Source: Paramoeba atlantica (taxonomy: Eukaryota > Discosea). Taken from it: a stretch of DNA of 64,000 bases. Below the pieces are notes generated by a model. The model searched no databases. It was not told the DNA's origin and saw nothing but the letters and a program-made list of their open reading frames with translations. Position numbers and translations under genes: made by a program. Positions 61,701 through 64,000 of the stretch are shown here, one piece after another (positions within the stretch are counted from its first letter, which is position 1; every line of letters starts with the position of its first letter). Location: contig CDRNVI010000041.1 of NCBI GenBank assembly GCA_977017575.1, positions 310,001-374,000 of the forward strand. The letters run 5' to 3'.

Positions 61701-62276
61701 TCGGGGCAGAACGCTACCGTGAAGCACAATCGTCTCGTCAAATACCTCTTTGACCTAAGTCAAAAGTCAGGGATACCTTGCGAACGTGAACCTAGGGCCT
61801 TCAGTTCCTGGAAGTGCGCCACATGTAAAGTGGCTGTGAATCCGGAAAACAGGGGAATTCATGAGAAGACATGCTCAGGGCGGCAGTTGTTCAGGTCAGG
61901 CCCTGACCTCGTGATTTATTGGTCAACAGGCGAACTGTTTTACGACCTTACAGTGATTCACGAGCTTGCGCCGTCGAACATTAGTAAGACATGCGCGAAC
62001 CTGGCAAAAGAAGCAATAAAACGGAAGCATCAAACATACGTAGAATCAGGAAAGATCCCTGACGTAGCTTTCCAATGCTTGCCGGTTTTTTCTTGCGGAT
62101 CCTTGCATCAGAACACCCGATTCCTCATCCATGCTTTGGCGGACGCTGCGTGCCTTGATCGCCACAGAACAGAGATGGAGTTTAAATTACTGTTGCAAGA
62201 ACAAAATGGGCTCGAAGTGTATGCGCAGCTTCGTAGTCACCTGGCCGACAGGAAGGTGCAAGAATTAAGTGTTTAG
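58756..62276 (+). CDS. Family B RT-RLE, copy B6 main part
   Basis: The open frame to TAG 62274-62276 is nearly identical to B5 from residue about 200 onward (one visible change is Ile for Thr in QN(T/I)DVK). It keeps RT (SVDVKNAFNS, FIDDVTM), zinc knuckle (CPGC...H...CAQC) and RLE (SGPDLVIYW, YDLTVIHE). Its N-terminus is separated by the transposon insertion. The first Met in frame after it is near 58818, so any product would lack the Pro-rich region. Confidence 0.88.
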
Positions 62277-62460
62277 TGTGATAATCATAATCTATTAATG
62301 TCCTTTATTAAGACCTTCACCTTTATTAAGACCTTTAGGTAATACAATAGAAGTCTACGCATGGAAATTTAACCGAGGGGCTAATATCGGGTCAAATGCC
62401 CCGGAAGGGGGTTATAATTTTCAAAAAAAAAAAAAGAAAAAAAAAATTCTAACACACACT
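62277..62460 (+). other. 3' UTR and A-tail of B6
   Basis: It includes a two-copy CCTTTATTAAGACCTT repeat, AAATTTAACCGAGGGGC and GCCCCGGAAGGGGG (related to the Q terminal motif), then an A-rich tract (62424-62447). This family B subfamily lacks the P1-P5 module. Confidence 0.7.
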
Positions 62461-62848
62461 TTCATTCAAATATTTTCATCGCATTCAAACGAACACAGAA
62501 TTTAGGCTCGTAGCTATCTGTCTCTCTCCGCGCTCTTCTCCCTCGGCGTGACGTCGTCTTTGTGTTTCGTGGCCTCGTCTCCCACCCTCGTACGGCAACC
62601 AAAAGTATTTATTACTGCTAACGGGGTGGGAGCGGAGGTGCAGGACCATACGGGCCTGGGTGCATGCGGATCGGTGAGTGGGGTAGGGAGTGGGGGAAGG
62701 GAAGTACGAGAGGGCTAAGAGGAGTAGGTGTGGAAAGTATGGGGAGTAAGGGAAAGTGAAGGGCCGTAAGTGTGGAAATTGTGGAAAAGTTGGACTCCAT
62801 ACATAAAAAGTTAGACTCAATACTAAAAAAAAAAAAAAAAAAAAAAAA
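62461..62848 (+). repeat. Unclassified segment ending in a T-type tail
   Basis: No ORF is supportable. The G-rich part from 62640 and the end GGACTCCATACATAAAAAG, TTAGACTCAATACT plus A26 resemble the tails at 22317 and 52705. It is probably a 3'-end fragment of a polyadenylated element. Confidence 0.5.
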
Positions 62849-63514
62849 ATCCATGTCAGACATTCGCATCACCTTGGAGTTGCTGGTTCGTTTGCGTTCG
62901 GGGCAGGTATTTCCATCAATTGGGCTCCATGGAATCTTGAGTGCCCTCCGGATCAGGTCGGGAATGTACCTTGCCTCTGTAGATGGGGGCCCACACAGCT
63001 GTTCGTGTGGACTATTGTGTGTGTGTGTTGGAGGATTGAACTCCATGGATAAAGTTCTGCGTATGCTTGCCTTTTATTTGTGCGTGGTTTTAAATTTCTT
63101 TGGCATTGGCAAATTTTGTTTTGTTTCTCTTTTCCACATGCCGTCCATTTTTGTGCGCTTGTGTTTGTGGAATGTTGTGCCCACTCCACTGCGCAGTGAG
63201 TGTTACAAGGGCTGCCGCCCCCACACGCCCTTTGCTTCACGTTACGGTGGGTATGGCACTTTCGGTGCGTAGACCACTTTACGAAGCGATTGGGAGATGC
63301 ACAAACCCTCCATCACAACGGGGCGTTCGACGCCCCCCTCCCCTCGTGCAAATACGTAGAAATGACTGCACCTCGCCATTCCAGGCCCTGTGCTGACATG
63401 TTTGTTTATCATGCGCTCTTTGGCGCAGAGATAATCCTCTTAATGCGACGGCCGATATCATCGGCACATAATCCGCCCACAACGGATGTCGCCAAAGGGG
63501 GTTCGACACGGACT
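62849..63514 (+). other. Unclassified stretch
   Basis: Short minus-strand coding-like sequence (PDLIRRALKIPWSPIDGNTCPERKR, about 62850-62995) may be another LINE fragment, but I cannot assign it. The rest shows no clear gene. Confidence 0.3.
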
Positions 63515-63812
63515 CGGTCGGTATAGGGGGTCCAGGCAACTCGCCCTCTCTTTACGCAGCCGGAGGGGCGTACTGCAACCGACTCGGCCCCAGTCGGTAG
63601 AGGTGGTCCAGGCAACTCACCACCTCTTTACGCAGCCGGAGGGGCGTACTGCAACCGACTCGGTCCCAGTCGGTAGAGGTGGTCCAGGCAACTCACCACC
63701 TCTTTACGCAGCCGGAGGGGCGTACTGCAACCGACTCGGTCCCAGTCGGTAGAGGTGGTCCAGGCAACTCACCACCTCTTTACGCAGCCGGAGGGGCGCA
63801 CTGCAACCGACC
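63515..63812 (+). repeat. 76-bp tandem repeat, about four units
   Basis: CCAGGCAACTC recurs at 63532, 63608, 63684 and 63760, an exact 76-bp period. Units carry CCCAGTCGGTAGAGGTGGT and CGCAGCCGGAGGGGCG. The last three units are nearly identical. Confidence 0.9.
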
Positions 63813-64000
63813 GCTGCCTCGCGATAATGCGAGGCAGAGTCACGCCCAGTGGTCCTCAAGGGAGGCCACCATGGCGCATAGCTCCCGGGAAGAGACAGGC
63901 GCGAGAAGAAGAAAGCCGGGGAGGGAAGAAAACTCACTCAAGGAGTGAGCCGGGGAGGGGTGAAAAGTCGGAAGTACGTCCCCTACTTCCACGACAAAGA
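63813..64000 (+). other. Hairpin-rich right end
   Basis: Three stems are visible: CTGCCTCGC-GATAAT-GCGAGGCAG, CTCACTC-AAG-GAGTGAG and GGAAGTA-CGTCCCC-TACTTCC. The window ends here; this may be part of another element's UTR. Confidence 0.4.

Noticed and set aside
1-64000. Telomeric simple repeats (TTAGGG and similar)
   Set aside because: No tandem run was seen on either strand, so the subtelomeric idea rests only on element organisation.

Overview
The window reads as an accessory, retroelement-filled stretch of a eukaryotic protist genome with no recognisable host protein gene. The best clue to the organism is at the 5' end of four family A retrotransposon copies (about 507, 6876, 25413 and 45707). 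There, a roughly 36-42 nt sequence containing CAGTTTCTGTAC and ending in TTG closely resembles the spliced-leader (SL) exon of kinetoplastids and diplonemids. A tyrosine-recombinase retroelement of the VIPER/DIRS type at 34.5-36.5 kb and CRE-like restriction-like-endonuclease (RLE) non-LTR elements fit the same picture. I therefore infer a euglenozoan (kinetoplastid or diplonemid). No ribosomal or housekeeping gene is present to confirm it.

Most of the DNA is two families of RLE-type non-LTR retrotransposons, nearly all on the + strand. Family A (RT motif YLDDG; N-terminal zinc fingers; C-terminal zinc knuckle and RLE) has two complete open copies: A7 at 25499-29077 (1192 aa) and A8 at 45798-49739 (1313 aa). 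It also has two full-length broken copies (A2 at 593-4490, A4 at 6938-11056), several 5'-truncated copies and some tail-only pieces. Family B (RT motif QDD/IDD, different N-terminus) has a long open copy at 52896-57017, a near-identical tandem copy split by a DNA transposon (57139-62276), and fragments at 36.7-40.9 and 44.0-45.5 kb. Successive copies are usually joined through A-tracts of 10-26 bases, like beads on a string, which suggests insertion into the A-tails of earlier copies.

Other tenants are: a LINE with an RNase H domain (family C, 41.3-43.9 kb, one nonsense codon); a partial VIPER/DIRS-like element (recombinase C-terminus plus RT/RNase H, 34.5-36.5 kb); a Merlin/ISXO2-like transposase remnant (- strand, 32.2-32.7 kb); two foldback MITEs (17.2 and 33.8 kb); a 1.36 kb hAT-like non-autonomous element with 8-bp target duplication (57.4-58.7 kb); tRNA-headed SINE-like units; and a duplicated 67-bp satellite block (15.0-16.8 and 30.7-31.9 kb). 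A 76-bp tandem repeat lies near the right end.

The most interesting signals are three. First, SL exons joined to element 5' ends imply that trans-spliced, polyadenylated mRNAs are the retrotransposition templates. Second, a pseudoknotted 3'-UTR RNA module with compensatory changes is shared by families A and B although their proteins and UTR sequences differ. Third, co-oriented head-to-tail stacking at A-tracts comes with repeated 5' truncation points and exchange of 3' tails.
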